A DNA stretch of 64,000 bases. Source: Halioxenophilus aromaticivorans. GTDB lineage: Bacteria > Pseudomonadota > Gammaproteobacteria > Pseudomonadales > Cellvibrionaceae. The translations under genes and the position numbers were made by a program. The notes under the pieces were generated by a model, which saw only the letters and a program-made list of their open reading frames with translations, made no database searches and had not been told where the DNA came from. The stretch covers positions 1,116,001 through 1,180,000 of the forward strand of contig NZ_AP031496.1 of NCBI RefSeq assembly GCF_042850945.1, read 5' to 3'. Below, one piece after another: positions 8,646 to 17,084 of this stretch (positions are counted from its first letter, which is position 1; each line of letters begins with the position of its first letter).

Positions 8646-8773
8646 ACCGTCTTTGTTTAAAACCGCCTATGATTAGGCGCCGCCCGCGCTCCATTGCCAT
8701 GCCTTACTAGCCTGGGTTTGGTTAGAGCCTTATTTGCTTTAGAATTCAGCCACTTTTATTAAGGCCGGCGACA

Positions 8774-9718
8774 GTGCTGGCCAGCAACAGTGGGTGGCCA
8801 GTGCAAGACATCATCGAAAACATCGTTAGCACCGTGGGTGCCAGCCAGCAACGCGGCCAAGTTGCCGACTACATTCCGCAACTAGGCCGAGTGGACATCA
8901 ATCACTTCGCCATCTCGGTGGCCACCTGCGATGGCCAGTTATTCAGCGGTGGCGATGCGCAAACACCGTTTTCGATTCAGAGCATCTCCAAGGTTTTTAC
9001 CCTGACCCAGGCCCTGGGTAAGCTGGGTGACGGCCTATGGCGCCACGTAGGGCGTGAACCCTCCGGCGACCCTTTCAATTCCATTGTTCAGCTAGAACAC
9101 GAACAGGGCAAACCTCGTAACCCCTTTATTAATGCTGGCGCCATCGCCGTGGCGGATGCCTTGCTCAGCGGTTGCCAGCCGAAAGAGATGCTGGCGGAGT
9201 TGCTGCGATTTGTGCGCAACCTGGCCAACGATGATTCTGTGTTTATCGATGAGGCCGTGGCTAAATCCGAGTTGGCCACCGGTGACCGCAACGCCTCTTT
9301 GGCGCACTTTATGGCCGGTTTTCGTCACCTGCGTCATCCGGTGGATAGCGTGCTGGGGGCGTATTTCCACCAATGCGCCATCGCCATGACTACCCAGCAG
9401 CTGGCCCAGGCCGGGTTATTTTTGGCCGGGGACGGCTTAAATCCTATAACCCAGTCTCGGGTAGTGCCCAGCCGCAGGGCTAGGCGGATAAACTCTTTGA
9501 TGATGATGTGCGGGCATTACGATGGCTCAGGTGAGTTCGCTTATCGCGTGGGATTGCCGGGCAAGAGTGGCGTGGGTGGTGGTATTTTGGCCATTGCGCC
9601 GGGTAAAGCGTCAATTGCCGTCTGGTCGCCAGGCTTGGATCCCATTGGCAACAGTAAATTGGGCACCGAAGCACTGGAAGCCTTGATGCAGCGCACCGGT
9701 TGGTCGGTGTTTGTGTAG
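8774..9718 (+). CDS. glsA: Glutaminase (serine-dependent beta-lactamase fold)
   Basis: This enzyme hydrolyses L-glutamine to glutamate and ammonia in the cytoplasm. The 314-residue length matches the family. Family landmarks are all present: YIPQLG near residue 33, the catalytic Ser70-x-x-Lys73 in QSISKVF, the glycine-rich GREPSGDPFNS, PRNPFINAGAIA, the MTTQQLAQAG segment, and the C-terminal GKSGVGGGI with GLDPIGNS. The start is GTG; AAGG lies 9 bases upstream. It appears monocistronic and is followed by a MITE-like element. No regulatory site was recognised. Confidence 0.96.
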   Translation: MLASNSGWPVQDIIENIVSTVGASQQRGQVADYIPQLGRVDINHFAISVATCDGQLFSGGDAQTPFSIQSISKVFTLTQALGKLGDGLWRHVGREPSGDPFNSIVQLEHEQGKPRNPFINAGAIAVADALLSGCQPKEMLAELLRFVRNLANDDSVFIDEAVAKSELATGDRNASLAHFMAGFRHLRHPVDSVLGAYFHQCAIAMTTQQLAQAGLFLAGDGLNPITQSRVVPSRRARRINSLMMMCGHYDGSGEFAYRVGLPGKSGVGGGILAIAPGKASIAVWSPGLDPIGNSKLGTEALEALMQRTGWSVFV

Positions 9719-9769
9719 GAATATGAGCGAGTAAAGGGCTAAACACGGCGTAATCCGAAGCGTAAAATT

Positions 9770-10038
9770 AGGGAAACTCTGAATAATATCGGATGACTTC
9801 TGGCTCCCAGAGCTTTTTGAGATCGAGGCAGCGTTTTGAAGGCATACTGGCCGTACGTCAAAAAACGCTAACAAAGATATCAGAAAGCTCTGGAAGCCCC
9901 GTAGGGCGCGGTCTCAAAGCCCATCTGACTGCGTTGATTTTCTTGCTAAGGACGACGGCCATTAACTGCGAAAATCGCCTTGTCAGCTGAGCTTTGAGAA
10001 CTCGCGCAGAAGCAACCGAGATTGATCAGAGGTTCCCT
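9770..10038. mobile_element. MITE-like element with terminal inverted repeats and two internal hairpins
   Basis: The element is about 269 bases long with terminal inverted repeats: AGGGAAACTCTGA at the left and the complement of AGGGAACCTCTGA at the right (12 of 13 match). Inside are two long stem-loops. One pairs 9807-9819 with 9881-9893 (13 bp, one wobble) and has an inner GCGTTTT/AAAACGC stem. The other pairs TCTCAAAGC at 9912-9920 with 9991-9999 and has inner GATTTTC/GAAAATC and TCTGAC/GTCAG-type stems. No transposase is coded. No convincing target duplication flanks it. It fills the 419-base gap after the glutaminase gene and may supply a terminator-like structure. Confidence 0.6.
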
Positions 10039-10097
10039 CGGTATAACCTTCGCACCTTGGTAAGCAATATCTGGTAGTCTGCGCTCAACGACGCTTA

Positions 10098-10125
10098 TGG
10101 TCCATAGACCATGGTTCATAGATCT
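10098..10125. repeat. 14-bp tandem repeat, two copies
   Basis: TGGTCCATAGACCA is followed directly by TGGTTCATAGATCT. The first unit is part of a palindrome (ATGGTC-CATA-GACCAT, 10097-10112). The repeat lies just before the ribosome site of the DUF4197 gene. Confidence 0.65.
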
Positions 10126-10137
10126 TGAGGTATCAGT

Positions 10138-10866
10138 ATGAAGAAATCGGTTTTAGTATTGTGCTGCGCATTGGCCGCCACTGGCTGTTCCGAACTTACG
10201 CCTATTTTGGAGGCCGGCGCCGGTGTGGCCAGCGCCTCTGGTTACGGTAATCAGCAACAATTGGTCGACGGCATTAAGCAGGCCCTGGAGCTTGGCGCGG
10301 ACCGCGCAACCACGGAGCTATCCGCCGACGGTGGCTACAGTAACAGCGAAGCTTATCGCATTGAGCTACCAGAGAACGTGCAAAATATTGCAACGACTCT
10401 GCGTCGCTTTGGCTTGGGCGGGCAGATCGACCGCGTAGAAAGTTTAATGAACGAGGGCGCCGAGCAGGCCGCCGCCGCCGCCAAACCTGTGTTTGTGGAT
10501 GCCATTAAAAACATGAGCGTTACCGATGCGCTAACGATTATTCGCGGCAGCAACACCGAGGCCACCGATTATTTCCGCACAGAAACCGAAACCAGCCTGC
10601 GGACTCGCTACCAACCCATCATCGATGAAAGCCTGCAAAAAATCGGTTTTTACAGCCAGTACCAGCAATTGTTGAAAGTGTACGAGGGTCTGCCAATCAA
10701 TAACAAACCGAACCTGGATTTGGAACAGCATGTATTAACGGCCAGTTTGGATGCGCTGTTTAAACAAATAGCGGTGGAAGAGCAAGCCATCCGGCAAGAC
10801 CCAGTAGGTAAAGGCACGCAACTTATTTATTCCGTGTTTGGCAATCCGCAGACCCCGGCGCAATAA
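10138..10866 (+). CDS. DUF4197 family lipoprotein
   Basis: A 242-residue lipoprotein with signal MKKSVLVLCCALAATGC; lipidation is expected on the Cys of ATGC at residue 17. The mature part matches the DUF4197 pattern: GIKQALELGADRATTELS, YRIELPENVQNIATTLRRFG, NEGAEQAAAAAKPVFVDAIKNM, ITDAL-like VTDALTIIRG, TDYFR, and LDALFKQIAVEEQAIRQDP near the end. Its biochemical role is not known. TTGAGG precedes the ATG. The next gene overlaps or abuts its 3' end, so the two may be co-transcribed. Confidence 0.92.
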   Translation: MKKSVLVLCCALAATGCSELTPILEAGAGVASASGYGNQQQLVDGIKQALELGADRATTELSADGGYSNSEAYRIELPENVQNIATTLRRFGLGGQIDRVESLMNEGAEQAAAAAKPVFVDAIKNMSVTDALTIIRGSNTEATDYFRTETETSLRTRYQPIIDESLQKIGFYSQYQQLLKVYEGLPINNKPNLDLEQHVLTASLDALFKQIAVEEQAIRQDPVGKGTQLIYSVFGNPQTPAQ

Positions 10867-11938
10867 AACCTTGCAGCACCTTGCGTTGTTAAATGAGTGG
10901 TTGGCGTTGCCCAATAAAAGCTTCGCCCGCCACACCCATTTGGCCGAGGATAGTTTGGCCAGCGATTGTGCCGGGTTAATTGCTCTGTTGGCACAAACGC
11001 TTGCAATTGAGCCCGCGTGGGGGCTCAGTCGGCCGCGAGCGGTGCATTATTATAATTGGTTGCAAGAGGTTGGCAGCAACGTCATCACCAATCTAAAACC
11101 CGGCAATCTACTGGCTTGGCGCAAAGACCGCCTGCCCAAATCCGGAGATACCGGCCACGTTTTGGTGGTTAACGGCGAGCCGCAACCATGCGCGGATGGT
11201 GTTTATCGCGTTCGAGTTTTTGATAGCAGTAAAGTTAGCGGTGGCCTGGCGCTGCGAGACATCGAATTACACTGCCAGCAGCAACGTATTGTGGGAGTGC
11301 GGTTTGATTTAAACCAACGCAAAATTAAGCGCACCGCCATTTATCATTATCCAATGCTGGGTGGCCGCTATTGTTTTGGTTGCGCGCTGCCCCGCCGTGC
11401 CTGCAATTGTGGGGCGCTGGTGGCCGCTGATAACACCATTAACCTTGCCGTGTTACGCCACCCCCAAGAACGTAAACGAACACTGTCCACCGTGTCGTTG
11501 ATCAAACAACGTTACCCCGCTATTTTGGTGAAAGACGGCGAGGTATTTGATGCCCGGGGCTTCCCGGAAGCCGCTTTGTTATTCCCAGAAGATGACACTG
11601 ATTCGGCCTCGACAAGCCCACCGGCCAGTGAAAAGAAAGGTTCCTACCAGTTATTACTGATTGACGGCACCTGGCGTAAGGCGAAAAAAATACTGCATTT
11701 AAACCCTTGGTTAATGGCGCTGCCCAAGGTCAGCCTAGAGCCCGCGGCGACCTCGGATTACCTGCTGCGTAAAGTTCAGGGTGCTCAGATGCTGTCCAGT
11801 GTGGAGGCCTGCGCACTGGCGGTGGGGGATGACACCTTGGCGGCATCCCTGCGCCCGTTTATGGAAAAGCAAATCGCCCTATTGGGGCGCGATGTGTATC
11901 AAAAAAACTACGCCCACTACCTAAACTTTCAGCCCTAG
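10838..11938 (+). CDS. Fusion: cysteine-peptidase-like N-domain plus DTW domain
   Basis: A 366-residue protein with two parts. Residues about 25-165 resemble an NlpC/P60-type papain-fold domain: Cys in SDCAGLIALL, His in GDTGHVLVV and a later polar position in VRVFDSSKVSG. Residues about 178-366 are a DTW domain: a zinc-type cluster YCFGCALPRRACNCG, RHPQERKR, and the signature LLLIDGTWRKAKK. DTW proteins such as TapT add the acp group to uridine in tRNA. A separate DTW gene is normal; the N-terminal addition is unusual. The exact start is uncertain: no ATG exists before the fold, and TTG at 10838 overlaps the previous gene by 29 bases, or a later TTG is used. Confidence 0.78.
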   Translation: MAIRRPRRNKTLQHLALLNEWLALPNKSFARHTHLAEDSLASDCAGLIALLAQTLAIEPAWGLSRPRAVHYYNWLQEVGSNVITNLKPGNLLAWRKDRLPKSGDTGHVLVVNGEPQPCADGVYRVRVFDSSKVSGGLALRDIELHCQQQRIVGVRFDLNQRKIKRTAIYHYPMLGGRYCFGCALPRRACNCGALVAADNTINLAVLRHPQERKRTLSTVSLIKQRYPAILVKDGEVFDARGFPEAALLFPEDDTDSASTSPPASEKKGSYQLLLIDGTWRKAKKILHLNPWLMALPKVSLEPAATSDYLLRKVQGAQMLSSVEACALAVGDDTLAASLRPFMEKQIALLGRDVYQKNYAHYLNFQP

Positions 11939-12046
11939 CCAGCAACCATACCCTCCACCGAAACCCTTGCCGATGCTCATTTTTGGCGAACCCGCCGGGG
12001 CTTGCTACACTGCCGCCCATTGAATGTACTGATACTGGTAGGCGCT

Positions 12047-12655
12047 ATGAAAAAAACCATCCTCTTTGTTGCTACTCTCGCCCTGGTTGCGTTAGGTGCC
12101 TTGTGGTTTATGAACTCCACGGGCGGCACCTACCCACTGCCAAAGGTCTTAGATTCCAATGCCAGGGGCCAGCTGCTGGCCTTGCCGGTGGTAACCACGG
12201 AAAAGCAAATCACCTGGAAGCCAGAGTGGGTGCCTGCCTCCCAGCCGGGCCAAGATGCGGTACAGCAAGCCCTGGCCAGCGTGGTTGAAGAGCTAGAGGG
12301 CGCGCCGGTATCGCTCAGCGTGATGGCTCACAAGGGCTTGGCCAGCCGAGAGCAGATTGCCCAGCGTTTGGGTGAGGCGCTTTCCCAGAATGGGGTGGGC
12401 CGTTATCAATTGCAGCCGTTGAATGAGGGCGAGCAGCAAAAGGTTGGTGTGGTATTAAATTGTGCCGTAGCGGATAGCGCGGTTGCCAAAAAACTGCTCG
12501 GCGCATTATCGCCCTACCTGGGTGGCCGAGTGGCTTTGCTGTACGGTGCACAGCCAGCCGGGGAGATGACCTTGGAGTTGTTGGGGACCCCGTTTTTTAA
12601 CAGCCAAGGCCAAGCCACCTTTGACCCCAATATGATTAATCGTGGCAATGAATAA
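12047..12655 (+). CDS. Membrane-anchored hypothetical protein
   Basis: A 202-residue protein starting MKKTILFVATLALVALGALWFM, a single N-terminal signal anchor. The periplasmic part has no motif I recognise; it contains an amphipathic helix (GQDAVQQALASVVEELEG) and mixed alpha/beta segments. The ATG at 12047 follows TAGGCG and places the hydrophobic helix at the extreme N-terminus, which is better than a longer start at 12002. It sits between the DTW fusion and the NYN gene on the same strand, with 108- and 59-base gaps. Function is unknown. Confidence 0.65.
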   Translation: MKKTILFVATLALVALGALWFMNSTGGTYPLPKVLDSNARGQLLALPVVTTEKQITWKPEWVPASQPGQDAVQQALASVVEELEGAPVSLSVMAHKGLASREQIAQRLGEALSQNGVGRYQLQPLNEGEQQKVGVVLNCAVADSAVAKKLLGALSPYLGGRVALLYGAQPAGEMTLELLGTPFFNSQGQATFDPNMINRGNE

Positions 12656-12714
12656 ACCGTCCTTGCAGCCTGTATGCGGCGGCCTTGCAACGGCAACGGC
12701 AACGGCGGTGGCCC

Positions 12715-13188
12715 ATGGATAAGGTACTGGTTTTGGTGGATGTGCAAAATGTGTATTACACCACCCGGCAAGCGTTTCGGCGAAACTTTGATTACAACGC
12801 TTTTTGGGCCAAGGTCGGCGCCAACCGTAGCATTGTTAAAGCCATTGCCTATGCCACCGACCGGGGGGACACCAAGCAGCGTGAGTTTCAAAATATTTTG
12901 CGCGCCATTGGCTTTGAGGTAAAACTAAAACCCTATTTGCAGCGGGCCGATGGCTCGGCCAAAGCCGATTGGGATGTGGGCATTACCATTGATGCCCTGG
13001 AATACGCCGAGCTGGCGGATGTGGTGGTGTTGGTGAGTGGCGATGGCGACTACGACCTACTGGTGCAAAACCTGCGGCACAAACGCAAAAAGCGAGTAGA
13101 AGTCTACGGGGTACGGCAACTCAGCGCCGATAATTTAATTAAGGCAGCCAGCCAATTTGAAGCCATCGACGACCCACTGCTGCTGTAA
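12715..13188 (+). CDS. NYN domain protein (LabA/DUF88 family)
   Basis: A 157-residue cytoplasmic protein that is all NYN domain, a PIN-like nuclease fold. The acidic metal-site motifs are present: LVDVQNVYY at the N-terminus, ADWDVGITIDALE in the middle and LVSGDGDYDLLVQNLR after strand 4, then VEVYGVRQLSADNL. Family members are predicted or shown to cut RNA using Mg or Mn. The ATG at 12715 gives the domain start; an earlier ATG adds only an Arg/Gln-rich run from repetitive sequence. It is convergent with the glycoside hydrolase gene. The target RNA is unknown. Confidence 0.88.
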   Translation: MDKVLVLVDVQNVYYTTRQAFRRNFDYNAFWAKVGANRSIVKAIAYATDRGDTKQREFQNILRAIGFEVKLKPYLQRADGSAKADWDVGITIDALEYAELADVVVLVSGDGDYDLLVQNLRHKRKKRVEVYGVRQLSADNLIKAASQFEAIDDPLLL

Positions 13189-13253
13189 TACTGGTGCAAC
13201 AGTGGGCCACGCAATGACCCTGTTATTCGAGCTTCACTAATCGATTTCCACGG

Positions 13254-16112
13254 CTAGAATTCCACCAGATAGTACGGGCTTTTATCGCGCCCAGTATCCA
13301 GTTGTACTTTGCCATCCTTTAACGGCACGGTGGCGCCGGTTTTTTGGCCGTCGTGGTCTAATACCGTTATCCGTTTGGGTGTGCGCTTAAAGCTTACCTC
13401 GGCCTTCACCGGCTCCAACAGGGTAGGCGCCTGGCCCACCGAAATAATCAAATCTTTATCAAAACTCATTCCGGTGTTGTGCGCGCGGGACATAGCCACT
13501 AGCAGCACGCCATCGTCGTTAGCCAGGGTTTTATTCTGCCCCTGGGCGGTGGCTAAAATTACGCCATAGGGCGAACGGTTGGTGATGCTAAGATCATCAA
13601 AATTAAAACCTTGCTTACCGGTAAAACCGGCCACGCCTTGTGTGCCCGCGGTATTGATTTCAATAAAGCCGGATTGTGCGGTGTCGCCCTCTGTCCATTT
13701 TAATTGGCCAGTAGTGGAGTGAATAGTTTTACCCTTGCGATATTTTTGCCAGTCACCAATGGTGGAGGGTGTGGGTTTGTCGGTAAATTCAATCAGCACC
13801 TGGCCCACGGCCAACGCTTTTTGGCTGGGGGTGCCGTCAAAGCCTTTTAAATCTTGGGTTTGTACGCTGGTGCTGGTGAAATCATAGCTGCCCGTGCGGG
13901 CTTGCTCTGGCGTTAAACGGCGGGTAGCGATAACTTCGCCCGGGGTCACGTCGCCGCGCAATACCATGCGGCTTAGGATGGGGTATAGACCCACACCCAC
14001 CGGCGTGAGATTGTTAAATTTTTTCTCCCGAGGGAAATTCAAGGTGCCAGTAAAGCCGTTGCCGTTGGACACAAAATGGTAGCTCATGTCCCAGCCCTGT
14101 AGGCCCATTCCGTAGGCGGCCATAATGGTGGTATCTGCCGCCGCCCATTCGGCCGGTGGCACCACCAACCATTCGCTCACCACAAACGGTTTGTCTTTCA
14201 TCTGTTGCATGCCCGTACTCAACAACCGGCTACCGGCCTTGGGCAGCATGGTGTCATTTTTGAGGGTGTAGCCGGGCATTAATTTGTGTTGGGTTGGGCC
14301 ATCGGCACCGCCCATATAGTTGTGTCGGTCTACCATGCCGAAGGAGGCATCGGAATATAAGTTGAGTAAATGCGCCGGCCCGCTCCCGGCCTGCCAGTTA
14401 CTGGTTACGATCTCGCCTTTAAAACCCGTGGCGCGGATGGCCTCCACCGCACGTCGGTAATAATTGTTTTGGGTTTCCAATAAAAATTGAGCGGTGTCCT
14501 GTAAGCGTTTGCCCAGTCGGCTATCGTTAATTTGGTTGTCCCAAAACCAGGGGTTACCGGCTGGGTATATATTGTTTTTGTCCAGATGTTCGTCGGCAAA
14601 AGCGCCTTTGCCTTTAAAGCCATCTATGGCACCTCGGCCCCAGGCTTTGACTAACCCGCTGTGGCCGCCATAGCGCTGTTTTAACCATTGGCTAAATTGC
14701 TCGGCAAACATTTTTTTGTACGATGGCGAGCGCTGTATAAAACGATCGGTGGTGTAAAAGAAAATATCCGATTCGTTTTGGATCTCAAAAAAGCTGTGGT
14801 TTGGGTCCTCGGCGTAGGTCAACCCGGTGTATTGGTTTTTATGGGTTAGCAGGTTGACCATGGTTTCTATGTGCAGATCTTGCACATCTTTGGCAAACCA
14901 AACTGCGCCCCGAGTGTGGCCAACCTTGGCCAGCTCATCGTAGTAGGTGAGTTTGTTTTTGTCGCCGGGAAATATTTTCAAATCCCAGATGGGCGACAGG
15001 GTATAAGTAATATTGTGCTTGCCAAGCTCAGCGGTGAAGAAATCAAACTTTTCCAGTTTGTCGGCGGCAAATTCGCTGGCGCTGCGTTTGGTGCCTAAGC
15101 CTTCCCAACCCGGGTTGGTTAATTTGTGCAGGCGCACGCCGTTGATTCCGTACTTAGCAAAAAAAGCGGCCCGTTGCTCGGCATCTCTATGGCTGGGCGC
15201 CACCGCCGCGTATTCCACGTTGGTGCCCCAAATCTTTGCCGGCTTATCGTTGATTAAAACGTTGCCTCCGTCACTGGTAAGAGCCTTTTTAGGTGCTTGC
15301 AGCCAGTGGCTCATATCAAACTCGCTGGCGGAGGTTGAGCTTTTGGGGGTGAAGGCGTACCAGCCGTTGTGTTGGCTGGTGACCGGGTGTTGGCTAATGT
15401 CGGCGTAAAATTTCCCCGGCTGGGGGAAGCTAAGGGTGTACTGATTAGTCACGCTTTGTTGGGCGTTGATGCTCTGCGCAATCATTTTGATGCGCAGCGA
15501 GCGATCCATATGTACCGACGCCGGTTGTTTAAACGCCAGGCTAAAGCGAGACTGGTTGTTTTTATCCACCAACGTAACCTGGGTGATGCCGTCTGCCTCA
15601 CCTTTGGCCAAAGGAAGACCTAATTTTTGGTTTTTACCGCTGCTATTGGTAAGCATCAGGTGGCTGAATTGGCCAGGTTCTAAAATCTCTAATTGCAGTC
15701 CCAAGTACTCCAAGGCCACATTGCGCTTGGCATCGACCTCGGCGTTGATGGCGATGCCTTCACCCTGGCTGCTGATGCCCAGGTACCAGCGCAGTGGCGC
15801 ATTGGCATTGCCGTAGCGGTAACCTTCACCCTGTGCCAAGCGCTCGGTGGTGGGCTTGGGGCGGTTTAGCCACTGGTAGCCTTTGCCATAACCCACCAGG
15901 GATAGCTTAGCCAGGTTGGCGTCATCGTCTTTGATTAGAAAACGTTGATCATCCAAGTTAACCATGGCCGGAGCGGCCAAGCTGGGCGCCGCCCACTGGG
16001 CCAGCAGGCACAGTACAGCGCCGGCCACAGTCGAACCGATGGAAGCTGTTAGCCGGCGTGGCGCCAGGGGCGACTTGGTTTTGGGCTTAAAGCGGGCGCT
16101 GATATTTAACAT
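13254..16112 (-). CDS. Large secreted glycoside hydrolase, clan GH-A type, family unassigned
   Basis: A 952-residue exported enzyme. The N-terminus has a positive n-region with RR, a hydrophobic core (GSTVAGAVLCLLAQWAA) and a signal cleavage near SLAA. Residues about 55-260 look like a beta-rich accessory domain. A (beta/alpha)8 barrel follows, opening with INDKPAKIWGTNVEY and GINGVRLHKLTNPGWEG. The likely acid/base is Glu447 in EIQNESD and the nucleophile Glu647 in VVSEWLV. A C-terminal beta-sandwich ends the chain. This is the clan-A layout of GH5, GH42 and GH50-like enzymes; I cannot choose the family or substrate. A TTG start at 16181 would add 23 residues without a better ribosome site. 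Confidence 0.75.
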   Translation of the reverse strand: MLNISARFKPKTKSPLAPRRLTASIGSTVAGAVLCLLAQWAAPSLAAPAMVNLDDQRFLIKDDDANLAKLSLVGYGKGYQWLNRPKPTTERLAQGEGYRYGNANAPLRWYLGISSQGEGIAINAEVDAKRNVALEYLGLQLEILEPGQFSHLMLTNSSGKNQKLGLPLAKGEADGITQVTLVDKNNQSRFSLAFKQPASVHMDRSLRIKMIAQSINAQQSVTNQYTLSFPQPGKFYADISQHPVTSQHNGWYAFTPKSSTSASEFDMSHWLQAPKKALTSDGGNVLINDKPAKIWGTNVEYAAVAPSHRDAEQRAAFFAKYGINGVRLHKLTNPGWEGLGTKRSASEFAADKLEKFDFFTAELGKHNITYTLSPIWDLKIFPGDKNKLTYYDELAKVGHTRGAVWFAKDVQDLHIETMVNLLTHKNQYTGLTYAEDPNHSFFEIQNESDIFFYTTDRFIQRSPSYKKMFAEQFSQWLKQRYGGHSGLVKAWGRGAIDGFKGKGAFADEHLDKNNIYPAGNPWFWDNQINDSRLGKRLQDTAQFLLETQNNYYRRAVEAIRATGFKGEIVTSNWQAGSGPAHLLNLYSDASFGMVDRHNYMGGADGPTQHKLMPGYTLKNDTMLPKAGSRLLSTGMQQMKDKPFVVSEWLVVPPAEWAAADTTIMAAYGMGLQGWDMSYHFVSNGNGFTGTLNFPREKKFNNLTPVGVGLYPILSRMVLRGDVTPGEVIATRRLTPEQARTGSYDFTSTSVQTQDLKGFDGTPSQKALAVGQVLIEFTDKPTPSTIGDWQKYRKGKTIHSTTGQLKWTEGDTAQSGFIEINTAGTQGVAGFTGKQGFNFDDLSITNRSPYGVILATAQGQNKTLANDDGVLLVAMSRAHNTGMSFDKDLIISVGQAPTLLEPVKAEVSFKRTPKRITVLDHDGQKTGATVPLKDGKVQLDTGRDKSPYYLVEF

Positions 16113-16201
16113 AGGGGTAAACAATTCCGGTTGTTGTGCGAGAATTCCGTTTTTAGTCTTGTCGCCTTGGATTGAGCGCAAGGGCGTTAAGTTCCGCCTT
16201 G

Positions 16202-16225
16202 CATATGTACTCTCATATGTACTCT
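16202..16225. repeat. Perfect 12-bp tandem duplication
   Basis: CATATGTACTCT occurs twice in direct succession, in the 242-base region between the divergent glycoside hydrolase and AhpD-like genes. The core CTCATATGTACTC resembles the 13-bp unit CTCATATGCACTC found before ahpC at 5662-5713. Confidence 0.75.
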
Positions 16226-16354
16226 GGGCAACCTGAATTGCCCATTAATCTGTTACGCCTACCGGCCATTTGTCCGGTGGGGGCCTAACTCCGTGGCAGA
16301 CGCAAATATATACTCATTGGCTGTCAATTCAATTACAGCTAATAGAACAACACC

Positions 16355-17011
16355 ATGGCCAAGACCCAAGATGCGCAGGTAAGCGCCCCCAATAACGACC
16401 CGGATGCCATAGCCCAGCGTCACCAATACATTCTAGGCGCGTCGCCACGCCTGCCGCCTCTGCCCGAAGACCAACGCAGCCCTAGCCAGCAGGCTGTATT
16501 GGATGAGATCAGCATGGTTGTGGTGGATGGCGTGCGCAAACCCCGGGAAGATCTGGATTCTTTGGAGATTCTAATCCGTCACTCCAAGCTGTACTGCGCC
16601 CATCTAGAGGTCAGTAAAATCTACTTATCCGATGGCGAACTCTGTGTGCGTGATCGTGAGTTAGCTATCCTGCGCATCGGTTGGCTGTCCCAAGCGCCGT
16701 TTGAATGGGGCTCCCACGTGGTAATTGCCAAGCGCAACGGCGTCAGCGCGCAGGAAATAGAATGGATTATAGAGGGATCCCAGGCGTCGGCTTGGGGTGA
16801 GCGAGACGCCGCGTTGCTCAGGGCCATGGAGGAATTACATTTTGATTCCATGGTGAGTGACCCAACCTGGGCGACACTAGAGCGCAGCTTTAGCGATAAA
16901 GAGCTGATAGAGCTGCTGATTTTAGCTGGCCAGTACAAAACCGTGGCCTATCTGCAAAACAGTCTGCGGCTGCGAATCCCCAGCCATAAGCAGGGGTTGG
17001 ATGCTCGTTAG
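16355..17011 (+). CDS. Carboxymuconolactone decarboxylase (AhpD-like) family protein
   Basis: A 218-residue all-helical protein. The central part, SLEILIRHSKLYCAHLEVSKIYL, DRELAILRIGWLSQAPFEWGSHVVIAKRNGVSAQEIEWI, fits the CMD/AhpD family. The usual redox CxxC is absent (the position reads FEWGSH), so AhpD-type peroxidase relay activity is unlikely. This subgroup often lies with short-chain dehydrogenases and may be a decarboxylase-like or isomerase enzyme. The ATG at 16355 is used; no strong ribosome site is visible. It is convergent with the SDR gene and divergent from the glycoside hydrolase. Confidence 0.85.
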   Translation: MAKTQDAQVSAPNNDPDAIAQRHQYILGASPRLPPLPEDQRSPSQQAVLDEISMVVVDGVRKPREDLDSLEILIRHSKLYCAHLEVSKIYLSDGELCVRDRELAILRIGWLSQAPFEWGSHVVIAKRNGVSAQEIEWIIEGSQASAWGERDAALLRAMEELHFDSMVSDPTWATLERSFSDKELIELLILAGQYKTVAYLQNSLRLRIPSHKQGLDAR

Positions 17012-17018
17012 CGAGCAT
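17001..17018 (+). terminator. Hairpin over the stop codon of the CMD gene
   Basis: ATGCTCG-TTAG-CGAGCAT forms a perfect 7-bp stem with the stop codon in the loop. No T-run follows, so it may act as a 3' stabiliser rather than a terminator. Confidence 0.3.
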
Positions 17019-17084
17019 CTGGCGCGCGTCTGGCCAGATTGCTTTCATAACAAGCTACAGCGAAGAACGCTCTGTATATAAGCG

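Noticed and set aside
9793..9990. 65-codon ORF within the MITE-like element
   Set aside because: It lies across two stem-loops, has no ribosome site and no protein family pattern.
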